Shown piece by piece: positions 7,877 through 15,210 of a DNA stretch of 20,923 nt. Origin of the DNA: Saprospiraceae bacterium (GTDB taxonomy: Bacteria > Bacteroidota > Bacteroidia > Bacteroidales > JAIPBB01). The notes beneath the pieces are model-generated. The model searched no databases. It worked only from the letters and a program-made list of their open reading frames with translations, and was not told the origin of the DNA. The DNA is taken from positions 1 to 20,923 of the forward strand of contig JAIPBB010000045.1 in NCBI GenBank assembly GCA_021739805.1. The letters run 5' to 3'. Made by a program: the position numbers and the translations under genes. The first letter of the stretch is position 1; every line of letters begins with the position of its first letter.

Positions 7877-8545
7877 TTATTCTATTGCCTTGCCGCCCTC
7901 ACATTTAATTGTTCTGGCAGGGTATTTTTCAAATAAAGAGTAATCGTGTGTTGCCATCACAATTGTTCTTCCATTTTTATTAATTTCAAAAAGGAGATTC
8001 ATAATTCCTTCTGATGTTTCAGGGTCGAGATTTCCTGTTGGCTCATCAGCAAGAATAATATCGGGGTCGTTGATTAAGGCACGTGCAATAACAACCCTTT
8101 GCTGTTCACCACCCGACAATTGATGTGGCATTTTAAAACCTTTTGTGTTAAGTCCGACTTTGTTTAATACATCATTCAATCGGTCTTCCATTTTTTGCTT
8201 GTCCTTCCAGCCTGTGGCTTTCATAATAAACAAAAGATTGTCTTTAACACTTCGGTCGATTAAAAGCTGAAAATCCTGGAACACTATTCCCAGTTTTCGC
8301 CTGAGTGCCGGGATTTGCTTGTTTTTAAGGGTTTTAAGATTAAACCCGGCAATGCTTGCTTCTCCTTCGCTGAATGATAAATCGGCATATAAAGTTTTTA
8401 AGAGGCTACTCTTTCCGCTTCCGGTTCTGCCGATTAAATAAACAAATTCACCTTTTTCGATGTCAATATTCACCTTTGATAAAACCAAATTGTTTTTCTG
8501 GTAAACATTTAAATCTTCAAGTTTTATAATAGTATCTAAACTCAT
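7877..8545 (-). CDS. ftsE: FtsE-family cell-division ABC ATPase
   Basis: A 222-residue stand-alone ABC ATPase. Walker A is GRTGSGKS (39-46), the Q-loop Gln is 90, the signature LSGGEQQR spans 143-150, Walker B IILADE is at 163-168, and the switch His is H200. The motif set and size match FtsE, the cytoplasmic ATPase that pairs with the membrane protein FtsX to activate cell-wall hydrolases at the division site. No ftsX is adjacent: the next gene on the same strand is a secreted repeat protein 159 bp upstream, and the gene converges with the small lipoprotein. LolD-like transporters share the same fold, so assignment rests on overall sequence feel and length. ATG at 8545 is the start; no Shine-Dalgarno is seen. 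Confidence 0.8.
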   Translation of the reverse strand: MSLDTIIKLEDLNVYQKNNLVLSKVNIDIEKGEFVYLIGRTGSGKSSLLKTLYADLSFSEGEASIAGFNLKTLKNKQIPALRRKLGIVFQDFQLLIDRSVKDNLLFIMKATGWKDKQKMEDRLNDVLNKVGLNTKGFKMPHQLSGGEQQRVVIARALINDPDIILADEPTGNLDPETSEGIMNLLFEINKNGRTIVMATHDYSLFEKYPARTIKCEGGKAIE

Positions 8546-8645
8546 AATTGCTTTTCTAAAAATCTGTATAAAAGTAATAGAATAATTTATTAGTGAAGAA
8601 AATTAATAATGAAATTTTTGAACAATGGTTTGTGATTAGTTTATT

Positions 8646-8687
8646 GAAATTAGAAATTAGAAATTAGAAATTAGAAATTAGAAATTA
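8646..8687 (+). repeat. heptad tandem repeat (GAAATTA)6
   Basis: Six perfect copies of GAAATTA run head to tail over 42 bp, 17 bp beyond the stop codon of the secreted propeller gene and about 100 bp before the ftsE start. Shorter runs of the same or a near-identical heptad occur at 10648-10668 and 19061-19074. No ORF or hairpin explains it. Confidence 0.9.
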
Positions 8688-8704
8688 GCTTTGTTCATGA
8701 ATCA

Positions 8705-10600
8705 TTATTTCGTTAGCAGAACTTTATCAATCACAACTCCATTGTTAGTTGTTATTCTCACAAAATAAATACCTTTTGATTGTGAGCTTATGTCGATTAA
8801 CATTGATTTCTTATTAGCTGGATATTGTATAATTGTTTGCCCAATTACATTAATTATTTCAACAGTTTCGATGTTTTCTCCTTCAATAAAAATCTTTCCT
8901 GTTGTTGGGTTTGGATAGACTCTAATATTGTGGACGCTGAGCGGAGCCGAAGCGTCAACACCAACAGTAGAAATTGTAACACATGCAGAAGTATCAACAC
9001 ACGAATTTTGAGTTACTTCAACTGCATAATCTCCATTTGCAGTAGCAGTAAAGCTTTGCGCTGTTTCTCCTGCAATTGCAGTAAAATTATTATTACAATC
9101 TAACCATTGATATAATGCTCCGCTTGCATTTGCTGTGATTGTTGGGTCCGTTGTAGTTAAACTAACATCTACATTGCATGGACTTAATTTCTGAATAAAA
9201 ATATCATAATTACCTGTTGAAGTTAAATTGGCTGTTCCTGTTCCCGGATCAAAATCTACTATTAATTGAAACCCACCTGTTGTATAAATATTACCATTAG
9301 CTTTTGTAATAGAGCTACTGTAATCATCAGAAGTTCCTCCCATTTGTTTTACCCATAGAAAATTTCCAGCAGTATCTAATTTTTGAATATAAATATCCCA
9401 ATTACCTACAGATGTTAAATACGCAGTATCGACTCCTGGATTAAAATCTACTGTTCCCTTAAAGCTACCTGTCGCATATATATTACAACCGTTATCAGTT
9501 GTAATGAAACTTCCTATATCATCAGATGTACTTCCCATTTGTTTTACCCATAAAAGATTTCCGGCAGAATTTAATTTTTGAATAAAAATATCACTTCCAC
9601 CAACTGAAGTTAGATATGTGATTCCTGCTCCCGGGTCAAAATCTGTTGACTCATGGAAGTAACCTGTGGTATATACATTGCTTCCGGCATCTGTTGCAAT
9701 GGATGTTCCACAATCCAAAAATGTTCCTCCCATTTGTTTTACCCATAAAAGATTTCCGGCAGTATCTAATTTTTGAATGAAAGCATCATAAACACCTTCA
9801 GAAGTTAAATTTATTATATTAGCTCCCGGGTCAAAGTCTACTGTTAATTGGAAAAAACCTGTTGAATAAACATTGCCATCTCCATCTGTTGTAATGGATA
9901 TTCCTCTATCATAGGTAGCTCCTCCCATTTGTTTAGCCCATAAAAAATTTCCAACAGAATCTAATTTTTGAATAAAAATATCATCATAACCTAAAGAAGT
10001 AAAATTAGCTGTTCCAACTCCCGGGTCAAAATCTGTTATTCCCTGGAAGCTACCTATGGTATATACATTGCCATTTCCATCTGTTGTAATGGAATTTCCC
10101 ATATCGTCATTAGTTCCTCCCATTTGTTTAGCCCATAAAAGATTTCCGGTAGTCTCTAATTTTTGAATAAAAATATCACGATAACCTACAGAAGTTAAAT
10201 TAGTTGTTCCTGCACCGGGGTCAAAATCAATTGTTCCACTGAAGTAACCGGTGGTATATACATTGCCATCGGCATCTGTTGTTATTGAATTTCCACAATC
10301 ATCATTAGTTCCTCCAATTTGTTTGACCCATACAAGAATTCCGGTAGAATCTAATTTTTGAATAAAAATATCTTTATTACCTGTAGAAGTTAAAGTTGTG
10401 ATTCCAGCTCCAGGGACAAAATCTACTGTTCCTTTGAAATAACCTGTGGTATATATATTACCATTGGCATCTGTTGTAATTGAGTATCCCTCATCATCAT
10501 CAGCCCCACCCATTTGTTTTACCCAATTAAGTCCAAGGTTTTGGGCTATTGTTAATTGTGATAAAATGAGAAATAGTACTGCTATTTGTATTTTTTTCAT
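8705..10600 (-). CDS. secreted SBBP-repeat beta-propeller protein with T9SS sorting domain (paralogue 1)
   Basis: Exported protein of 631 residues. A signal peptide (1-19, ending TIAQ) is followed by seven repeats of about 65 residues, each built like WVKQMGGT..D.G.SITTD..GN, then VYTTG.F.GTVDFDPG and LTS.G..DIFIQKLD. This is the SBBP (seven-bladed beta-propeller) repeat, and seven copies suit a single closed propeller. An Ig-like segment (about 478-545, ALYQWLDCNN to VDTSACVTIS) and the linker ASAPLS (550-555) lead into a T9SS type A sorting domain (556-631, starting IRVYPNPTTGKIFIEG). The sorting domain should direct it through the outer membrane for surface attachment or release. The natural ligand is unknown; adhesion or glycan contact is only a guess. 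It lies 110 bp after a close paralogue on the same strand, and the linker DNA is a copy of a genome repeat. Confidence 0.88.
   Translation of the reverse strand: MKKIQIAVLFLILSQLTIAQNLGLNWVKQMGGADDDEGYSITTDANGNIYTTGYFKGTVDFVPGAGITTLTSTGNKDIFIQKLDSTGILVWVKQIGGTNDDCGNSITTDADGNVYTTGYFSGTIDFDPGAGTTNLTSVGYRDIFIQKLETTGNLLWAKQMGGTNDDMGNSITTDGNGNVYTIGSFQGITDFDPGVGTANFTSLGYDDIFIQKLDSVGNFLWAKQMGGATYDRGISITTDGDGNVYSTGFFQLTVDFDPGANIINLTSEGVYDAFIQKLDTAGNLLWVKQMGGTFLDCGTSIATDAGSNVYTTGYFHESTDFDPGAGITYLTSVGGSDIFIQKLNSAGNLLWVKQMGSTSDDIGSFITTDNGCNIYATGSFKGTVDFNPGVDTAYLTSVGNWDIYIQKLDTAGNFLWVKQMGGTSDDYSSSITKANGNIYTTGGFQLIVDFDPGTGTANLTSTGNYDIFIQKLSPCNVDVSLTTTDPTITANASGALYQWLDCNNNFTAIAGETAQSFTATANGDYAVEVTQNSCVDTSACVTISTVGVDASAPLSVHNIRVYPNPTTGKIFIEGENIETVEIINVIGQTIIQYPANKKSMLIDISSQSKGIYFVRITTNNGVVIDKVLLTK
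8935..8954 (+). repeat. REP-like hairpin module inside a coding region (copy A)
   Basis: CGCTGAGCGGAGCCGAAGCG is a variant of the module seen at 13133-13152 and, inverted, at 13020-13039. Its stem is CGCT/AGCG, where the intergenic copies have CACT/AGTG or CATT/AATG, so the paired bases change together. On the minus strand it encodes the ASAPLS linker of propeller paralogue 1. Confidence 0.7.
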
Positions 10601-10647
10601 CGGTTTATATATTTGTGATTTTTTATTTTTAGCTATTTTTTATTTTT

Positions 10648-10668
10648 GAAATTAGAAATTAGAAATTT
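10648..10668 (+). repeat. short GAAATTA heptad run
   Basis: Two full GAAATTA units and a third ending in T, lying 48 bp upstream of the paralogue 1 start codon. It is the same heptad as the six-copy array beyond that gene's other end. Confidence 0.75.
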
Positions 10669-10685
10669 GGTTTGCTCTTGAATTT

Positions 10686-10713
10686 CTAATTACTAATTAC
10701 TAATTACTAATTA
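10686..10713 (+). repeat. heptad tandem repeat (CTAATTA)4
   Basis: Four perfect CTAATTA units. Read on the minus strand they are TAATTAG repeats, and the TAA of the first unit is the stop codon of propeller paralogue 2. The array therefore begins exactly where translation ends. Confidence 0.85.
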
Positions 10714-12768
10714 CTCAAGCACCACTTTCTCAACCACAACTCCATTAGTAGTTGTAATTTTCAAAAAGTAAATTCCTTTTGTTTCTTGTCTTAAGTCAAT
10801 AAGAGTTTTTTTGCCATTAATAGTTTTTTGTTTTACTGTTTGCCAAATTATATTAATTATTTCAACAGTTTCAATACCATCTCCTTCAATAAAAATTTTA
10901 CCAGTTGTTGGATTTGGATAAACTCTAATATTGTGGACGCTGAGCGGAGCCGAAGCGTTAATTCCGACTGACGAAATTGTAACACATGCAGAAGTATCAA
11001 CACACGAATTTTGAGTAACTTCAACAGCATAATTTCCATTTGCAGTAGCGGTAAAACTTTGTGCTGTTGCACCAGGAATAACGGAATAGTTATTATTGCA
11101 ATCTAACCATTGGTATAATGCTCCGCTTGCATTTGCTGTAATACTTGGGTCGGTTATTGTTAAACTTATATCAACAGTATCAATTGTTAAATTAAGAGTT
11201 ACAATAGAATCACAACCTATAGCATTTGTTAAAATGTGCGTTGCAGTATTATTGCTTGCAGTGTAGGTTACACCATCTATCCATGTATAATTGACACAAG
11301 CAGTTATTACATCTGTTCCGGTACTTAGAATACATTGACTTAATTTTTGAATAAAAATATCATAAAAACCTACAGAAGTTAAATTGGTGACTCCTGCTCC
11401 CGGGTTAAAATCAACTGTTCCCTGAAAGCAACCTGTTGTATATATATTGCCATCGGCATCTGTTGTAATGGATCTTCCATAACTAGGAGAAGCTCCGCTC
11501 ATTTGTTTTGCCCATAAAAGATTTCCTGCAGTATCTAATTTTTGAATAAAAATACCATAATAACCTGCAGATGTTAAATTGAAAGTTCCGGTTCCCGGAT
11601 CAAAATCTACTGTTCCACCAAAATGACCTGTAGTATATATATTGCCATCGGCATCCGTTGTAATGGACATTGCCCTAGCAGCACCAGTTCCGATCATTTG
11701 TTTTACCCATAAAAGATTTCCTGCAGTATCTAATTTCTGAATAAAAATATCATCATAAACCGCAGAAGTTAAATTGGTGATTCCGGTTCCCGGGTCAAAA
11801 TCTGCTGTTCCAAAGAAAGAACCTGTCGTATAAACATTGCCAGCGGCATCTGTTGTAATGGACATTCCAAAATCATAGGAAGTCCCACCCATTTGTTTTG
11901 CCCATAAAAGATTTCCTGCAGAATTTAATTTTTGTATAAAAATATCATCTATACCTGCAGAAGTTAAATTAGTGATTCCGATTCCCGGGTCAAAATCTGC
12001 TGTTCCACTAAAGAAACCTGTTGTATAAATATTACCAGCTGCGTCTGTTGTAATGGAGTAAACTTGATCTGTAGAACTCCCACCCATTTGTTTTACCCAT
12101 AAAAGATTACCGGCAGTATCTAATTTTAGAATAAATACATCATCCAAACCTGCAGAAATCAAATTGGTGGTTCCGACTCCCGGGTCAAAATCAACTGTTC
12201 CTCTGAAAATACCTGTGGTATATAAATTGCCAGCTGCATCTGTTGTAATAGAGTATCCTTCATCATCATAAATACCACCCATTTGTTTTACCCATAAAAG
12301 GTTTCCGGCAGGATCTAATTTTTGAATAAAAATATCAGCATTACCTACAGAAGTTAAATTTACGGTTCCGATTCCCGGGTCAAAATCTACTGTTCCACTG
12401 AAGGAACCTGTAGTATAAACATTGCCAGATGCATCTGTTTTAATAGAGATTCCATAATCGTAAGAAGTCCCGCCAATTTGTTTTGCCCATAAAAGATTTC
12501 CGGTAGAATTTAATTTTTGAATAAAAATATCACGGTTACCTACAGAAGTTAAATTAGCGGTTCCGGCTCCCGGGTCAAAATCTACTGTTCCAGTGAAGAA
12601 ACCTGTTGAATATACATTGCCATTGGCATCTGTTGTAATAGAATATCCCCAATTATCATCATTTATTCCTATTCCGCCCATTTGTATTGCCCACTCAAGT
12701 CCATAGTTCTGGGCTATTGTTAATTGTGATAAAATGAGAAATAGTAATGTTATGTTAAACTTTTTCAT
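10711..12768 (-). CDS. secreted SBBP-repeat beta-propeller protein with T9SS sorting domain (paralogue 2)
   Basis: A 685-residue paralogue of the gene next door. I start it at ATG 12768, because the longer frame begins with TTG at 12792, and from the ATG the signal peptide MKKFNITLLFLILSQLTIAQ lines up with paralogue 1. Seven propeller repeats of about 65 residues follow, with VDFDPG, LTS.G and DIFIQKLD at each turn; the sixth and seventh are degenerate at the QMGG motif (QMIG, QMSG). Unlike paralogue 1, it carries an extra segment of about 60 residues after the propeller (ACVNYTWIDGVTYTASNN, then HILTNAIGCDSIVTLNLTI), a type common in secreted Bacteroidetes proteins. The Ig-like segment, ASAPLS linker (605-610) and T9SS tail (611-685) match paralogue 1. 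In the tail, the usual Gly of the N-x-x-G-Q turn is Trp (NIIWQTV). It should be a surface or secreted protein of unknown ligand. Confidence 0.87.
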   Translation of the reverse strand: MKKFNITLLFLILSQLTIAQNYGLEWAIQMGGIGINDDNWGYSITTDANGNVYSTGFFTGTVDFDPGAGTANLTSVGNRDIFIQKLNSTGNLLWAKQIGGTSYDYGISIKTDASGNVYTTGSFSGTVDFDPGIGTVNLTSVGNADIFIQKLDPAGNLLWVKQMGGIYDDEGYSITTDAAGNLYTTGIFRGTVDFDPGVGTTNLISAGLDDVFILKLDTAGNLLWVKQMGGSSTDQVYSITTDAAGNIYTTGFFSGTADFDPGIGITNLTSAGIDDIFIQKLNSAGNLLWAKQMGGTSYDFGMSITTDAAGNVYTTGSFFGTADFDPGTGITNLTSAVYDDIFIQKLDTAGNLLWVKQMIGTGAARAMSITTDADGNIYTTGHFGGTVDFDPGTGTFNLTSAGYYGIFIQKLDTAGNLLWAKQMSGASPSYGRSITTDADGNIYTTGCFQGTVDFNPGAGVTNLTSVGFYDIFIQKLSQCILSTGTDVITACVNYTWIDGVTYTASNNTATHILTNAIGCDSIVTLNLTIDTVDISLTITDPSITANASGALYQWLDCNNNYSVIPGATAQSFTATANGNYAVEVTQNSCVDTSACVTISSVGINASAPLSVHNIRVYPNPTTGKIFIEGDGIETVEIINIIWQTVKQKTINGKKTLIDLRQETKGIYFLKITTTNGVVVEKVVLE
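10938..10957 (+). repeat. REP-like hairpin module inside a coding region (copy B)
   Basis: Identical to the 20-nt module at 8935-8954, at the equivalent place in propeller paralogue 2. It encodes the same ASAPLS linker just before the sorting domain. The identity may simply reflect duplication of the gene after the module was acquired. Confidence 0.7.
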
Positions 12769-12854
12769 AATGATAAGATTATAGAATTTCAAATATTCGA
12801 TTTATCGTTATTATAACGAGAGTAAAGGTATAAATAAATTTTGAATTATAATGC

Positions 12855-12911
12855 CACGAATGCACGAATATTATTTTTGAAACCACATACTTTAACTTCG
12901 AACTTCAGACA
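12855..12911 (+). repeat. short period-8 and period-7 repeats in a gene-free stretch
   Basis: The gap 12769-13181 has no gene I can support. It holds CACGAATG followed by CACGAATA (12855-12870, 8-bp period), CTTCGAA followed by CTTCAGA (12896-12909, 7-bp period), AT-rich filler to about 13000, and then the REP-like elements listed separately. I see no clear promoter for the propeller gene that starts at 12768. Confidence 0.6.
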
Positions 12912-13019
12912 TATACATTTGACATCTGATTTGATAAATCATAAATCCAATATAGTAATCAGCAGGCAATAAGCTTAAGCAAATTTATCTTTAAACCTGC
13001 GAAATAAAGCTGAAACCTG

Positions 13020-13072
13020 CACTTCGACTCCGCTCAGTGCCCGTTCTTGGGTCATTGAGCGGAGTCGAAATG
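13020..13072. repeat. REP-like inverted pair (BIME-like element)
   Basis: Two 20-nt modules in opposite orientation, 13020-13039 and 13053-13072, match at 18 of 20 positions and are joined by a 13-nt spacer with its own CCC/GGG mini-stem (13040-13042, 13049-13051). Each module can also fold alone: the left has CACT/AGTG and the right CATT/AATG. The two differences between arms fall at the positions that pair within each module, so the base pairs are preserved. The layout resembles palindromic REP/BIME units that RAYT transposases mobilise in other bacteria; no such transposase gene is in the window. Confidence 0.8.
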
Positions 13073-13084
13073 AATCTAAGAAAC

Positions 13085-13173
13085 TGAAACCCTTGCACTT
13101 AGGAAGTCGAAGTGTGAAACCTGAAACCCTTGCACTGAGCGAAGTCGAAGTGTGAAACTTGAAACCTGAAACC
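13085..13173 (+). repeat. tandem 37-bp units carrying REP-like modules, plus TGAAACC heptads
   Basis: Two direct repeats (about 13085-13121 and 13122-13159) each contain TGAAACCCTTGCACT, then GAAGTCGAAGTGTGAAAC. The second holds an intact module CACTGAGCGAAGTCGAAGTG (13133-13152); the first holds a damaged one (13096-13114) with GAGC reduced to TAG. A heptad run TGAAACT, TGAAACC, TGAAACC (13153-13173) closes the array 8 bp before the last base of the DUF2271 gene's stop codon. Confidence 0.75.
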
Positions 13174-13181
13174 AAATTTTC

Positions 13182-13970
13182 CTAATACTTCACAATCTTC
13201 CTAACTGCTTTTACGCTTTTGGATTCAATAATAACTATATAAGTTCCGGTAGCAAGCTTTGTTCCTTGCTGATTTGAGCCATCCCAATAATAATTTATTA
13301 GTTTATCAGTATCATTAATTTCCCTGATAATCCTTCCGTTATTGTCAATTATTTTTAGGCTGTAGTTGGTAACTTCATTAAACTCAAAGGAAATTAAAGT
13401 TTTGTCAAAGAAAGGATTTGGACCAATATGAATTTGTTCTGCTTTTTTTGTGATAGGTTTTTCAAATATTGAAGCTCCCAGACCGTAGCTTAAATTTATG
13501 TTGATGAAATTAGCTTCATCAGTTGGATTTAGAATTTGAGGTGATGGTCCTTTTGTAAATGTTACCGATGTGACAGGACCTTGTGCATGTTCCGATGTAA
13601 ATTCCACGAAGATTTTGTAGTCGCCATCTGCAACAAGATTTCCGCTAATATCTCTACAATTCCAGAAAACACTATGAGTTTGGTGAGTTGAAATGGTTGA
13701 ACCTGTGATTGCATCAGTTGTATTCTCATTCGATTTTGCCTTCCAGGTATAAAGATATTTTTTTCTGGCATTTGCACGTACAATATTAGTCTTTACAAAA
13801 TTACCATTAGCATCTTCAACCCATACAGCCAGAACATGTTTTGGAGCATAATTACCACCGGCAGAAACAGTTTTGAAATTAAAAATTACATGACCAACAG
13901 TTTGAGCATTAGTCATTAAATAAGCAAAAGTGAAAGTTAATAATAAAAGAATTGTTTTAGTTGTTTTCAT
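13182..13970 (-). CDS. DUF2271 protein with C-terminal T9SS/FlgD-like sorting domain
   Basis: A 262-residue secreted protein. The open frame reaches back to a TTG at 13976, but ATG at 13970 gives a cleaner signal peptide (1-22, ending MTNA before Q23). Residues about 25-140 fit DUF2271: HVLAVWVEDANGNFVKTN near the start, a W in YTWKAK, DAITGSTIS, H-x-V-x-W-x-x-R-D-x-x-G-x-L-V-A-D-G-D-Y and V-E-F-T-S-E-H-A-Q-G. Family members are predicted periplasmic or secreted proteins without an assigned reaction. Residues about 175-262 begin IHIGPNPFFDKTLISFEF and include the turn YYWDGSNQQGTKLATGTYIV, a T9SS type A tail closely related to the FlgD Ig-like fold. Export by T9SS is inferred. It lies on the same strand as the propeller genes, separated from them by a repeat-rich gap of about 410 bp. 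Confidence 0.82.
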   Translation of the reverse strand: MKTTKTILLLLTFTFAYLMTNAQTVGHVIFNFKTVSAGGNYAPKHVLAVWVEDANGNFVKTNIVRANARKKYLYTWKAKSNENTTDAITGSTISTHQTHSVFWNCRDISGNLVADGDYKIFVEFTSEHAQGPVTSVTFTKGPSPQILNPTDEANFININLSYGLGASIFEKPITKKAEQIHIGPNPFFDKTLISFEFNEVTNYSLKIIDNNGRIIREINDTDKLINYYWDGSNQQGTKLATGTYIVIIESKSVKAVRKIVKY

Positions 13971-14001
13971 AGTCAAATGTTTTAGTATAGTTAGTAAATA
14001 A

Positions 14002-14072
14002 GCGGGAAACGGGGTTCGAACCCGCGACCCTCAGCTTGGGAAGCTGATGCTCTACCGCTGAGCTACTCCCGC
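14002..14072 (-). tRNA. tRNA-Gly (anticodon CCC)
   Basis: The minus strand folds as a full cloverleaf of 71 nt. The acceptor stem is GCGGGAG with TTCCCGC (last pair G-U), the D-arm is GCTC-AGCGGTA-GAGC, the anticodon arm is TCAGC-TTCCCAA-GCTGA with CCC at the centre, the variable loop is GGGTC, and the T-arm is GCGGG-TTCGAAC-CCCGT. CCA is not encoded. Just upstream on its strand, ATATTTG and CAAATAT (14076-14091) form a short palindrome, and GATATTTG there is one base from the -7 consensus, but no -33 box is spaced correctly. Confidence 0.96.
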
Positions 14073-14257
14073 AAAATATTTGTGCAAATATCAAAAAGGT
14101 TTTGTTCAAAAAGAAAAGAAATTTTTAATATTTCAAATTGCAATCCCATAATGCTAGGCTTAAGTGCTTTATGAAGCTTTGTTAAAATTTGTTAAACTTA
14201 ATATCAGGATTTTTATAAAAAATGATTTTTTATTTTTTTTGTAAAAAATTTTGAAAA

Positions 14258-15187
14258 ATGGACATAATTATTGAAAATTTAACAAAAAAATACGGAACTC
14301 AAAAAGCTGTTGACAATATTTCGTTCCAGGTGAAAACCGGTGAAGTTTGTGGGTTTCTTGGGCCGAATGGTGCAGGAAAAACTACAACAATGAAAGCAAT
14401 TACGACTTTTCTATCGCCAACTAAAGGTGTAATAAAAGTTGGAGAATATTCTGTTTCTGATAATGCCGAAGAGGTAAAAAAGCACATTGGATATCTTCCT
14501 GAAACCAATCCTTTGTATCAGGATATGGCCGTGATTGATTATTTGTATTTCGTTTCTGATTTGCAAGGAATAGAAAAAAGCAGGATAAAAGACCGAATTC
14601 TCGAAATGGTTATTCTTTGTGGTCTGGAAGGGGAGAAACATAAAAAAATTGAAGAACTCTCAAAAGGATATCAGCAAAGAGTTGGATTAGCTCAAGCCTT
14701 AATTCATGACCCTGAAGTTCTTATTCTTGACGAGCCAACATCAGGATTAGACCCAAACCAAATTGTTGAGATAAGAGAATTGATAAGAAGGATAGGAAGA
14801 GAAAAGACTGTTATACTAAGTTCTCATATTTTGGCTGAGGTTGAAGCAACCTGTGATAGAATTTTGATAATTAATAAAGGAAAAATTGTTGCAGACGGAA
14901 CCGCTTCTCAATTAAGAAAACAAGCCCAGGGAAGAGAGATTCTTAAAGTCGGAATAGAAGGGCCGGATGAAAATACTGCTTTTCAGGCTTTACAAGGAAT
15001 TGAAGGTGTTAGCTTGGTTGATTTTATTGATAGAAGTAGCAATACTTTTGAAGTACAATCTCATCCTGAAAAGTCATCAAAAAAAGCAATTTTTCAATTA
15101 TGTGTTGATAAGGGTTGGTTTCTAACAGAACTAACTCCTACCGAAACAAAACTCGAAGACGTTTTCAGAGAACTAACTGTTAATTAA
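14258..15187 (+). CDS. gldA: GldA, ATPase subunit of the gliding-associated ABC transporter
   Basis: The cytoplasmic ATPase of the Gld ABC transporter. Its 309 residues carry Walker A GPNGAGKT (35-42), the Q-loop region with YLPETNPLY, signature LSKGYQQR (134-141), Walker B VLILDEPTSGLDP, and a switch-loop His in SSHIL. A C-terminal region of about 90 residues (after about 215) fits the GldA type of ABC-2 ATPase. In gliding Bacteroidetes, GldA works with GldF and GldG and is needed for motility; in many non-gliding members the genes persist with an unclear role. It is the first gene of a + strand operon, with gldF 23 bp downstream. The 185 bp before it has a T-rich tract but no promoter I can defend. 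Confidence 0.9.
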   Translation: MDIIIENLTKKYGTQKAVDNISFQVKTGEVCGFLGPNGAGKTTTMKAITTFLSPTKGVIKVGEYSVSDNAEEVKKHIGYLPETNPLYQDMAVIDYLYFVSDLQGIEKSRIKDRILEMVILCGLEGEKHKKIEELSKGYQQRVGLAQALIHDPEVLILDEPTSGLDPNQIVEIRELIRRIGREKTVILSSHILAEVEATCDRILIINKGKIVADGTASQLRKQAQGREILKVGIEGPDENTAFQALQGIEGVSLVDFIDRSSNTFEVQSHPEKSSKKAIFQLCVDKGWFLTELTPTETKLEDVFRELTVN

Positions 15188-15210
15188 TTCACCAAAGAAA
15201 ATTTAAGAAA

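Noticed and set aside
10446..10649. 67-codon + strand ORF opposite the 5' end of propeller paralogue 1
   Set aside because: It is antisense to a well-supported signal peptide and repeat; composition is explained by the gene on the other strand.
9180..12600. Regularly spaced repeats that could suggest a CRISPR array
   Set aside because: The spacing is about 195 bp, the units are in frame and encode 65-residue beta-propeller repeats; there are no short identical repeats with unique spacers and no cas genes.
13020..13072. The inverted pair as a simple rho-independent terminator
   Set aside because: No T-tract follows on either strand, and the same modules occur inside coding regions, so a repeat family is the better explanation.
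12975..13175. 66-codon ORF on the - strand
   Set aside because: It is made almost wholly of the REP-like modules and TGAAACC heptads; nothing in it looks protein-like.
14076..14112. Promoter for tRNA-Gly on the - strand (GATATTTG plus TTTTTG)
   Set aside because: The -7 box has one mismatch and the spacing to TTTTTG is only 14 bp, outside the usual 17-23.
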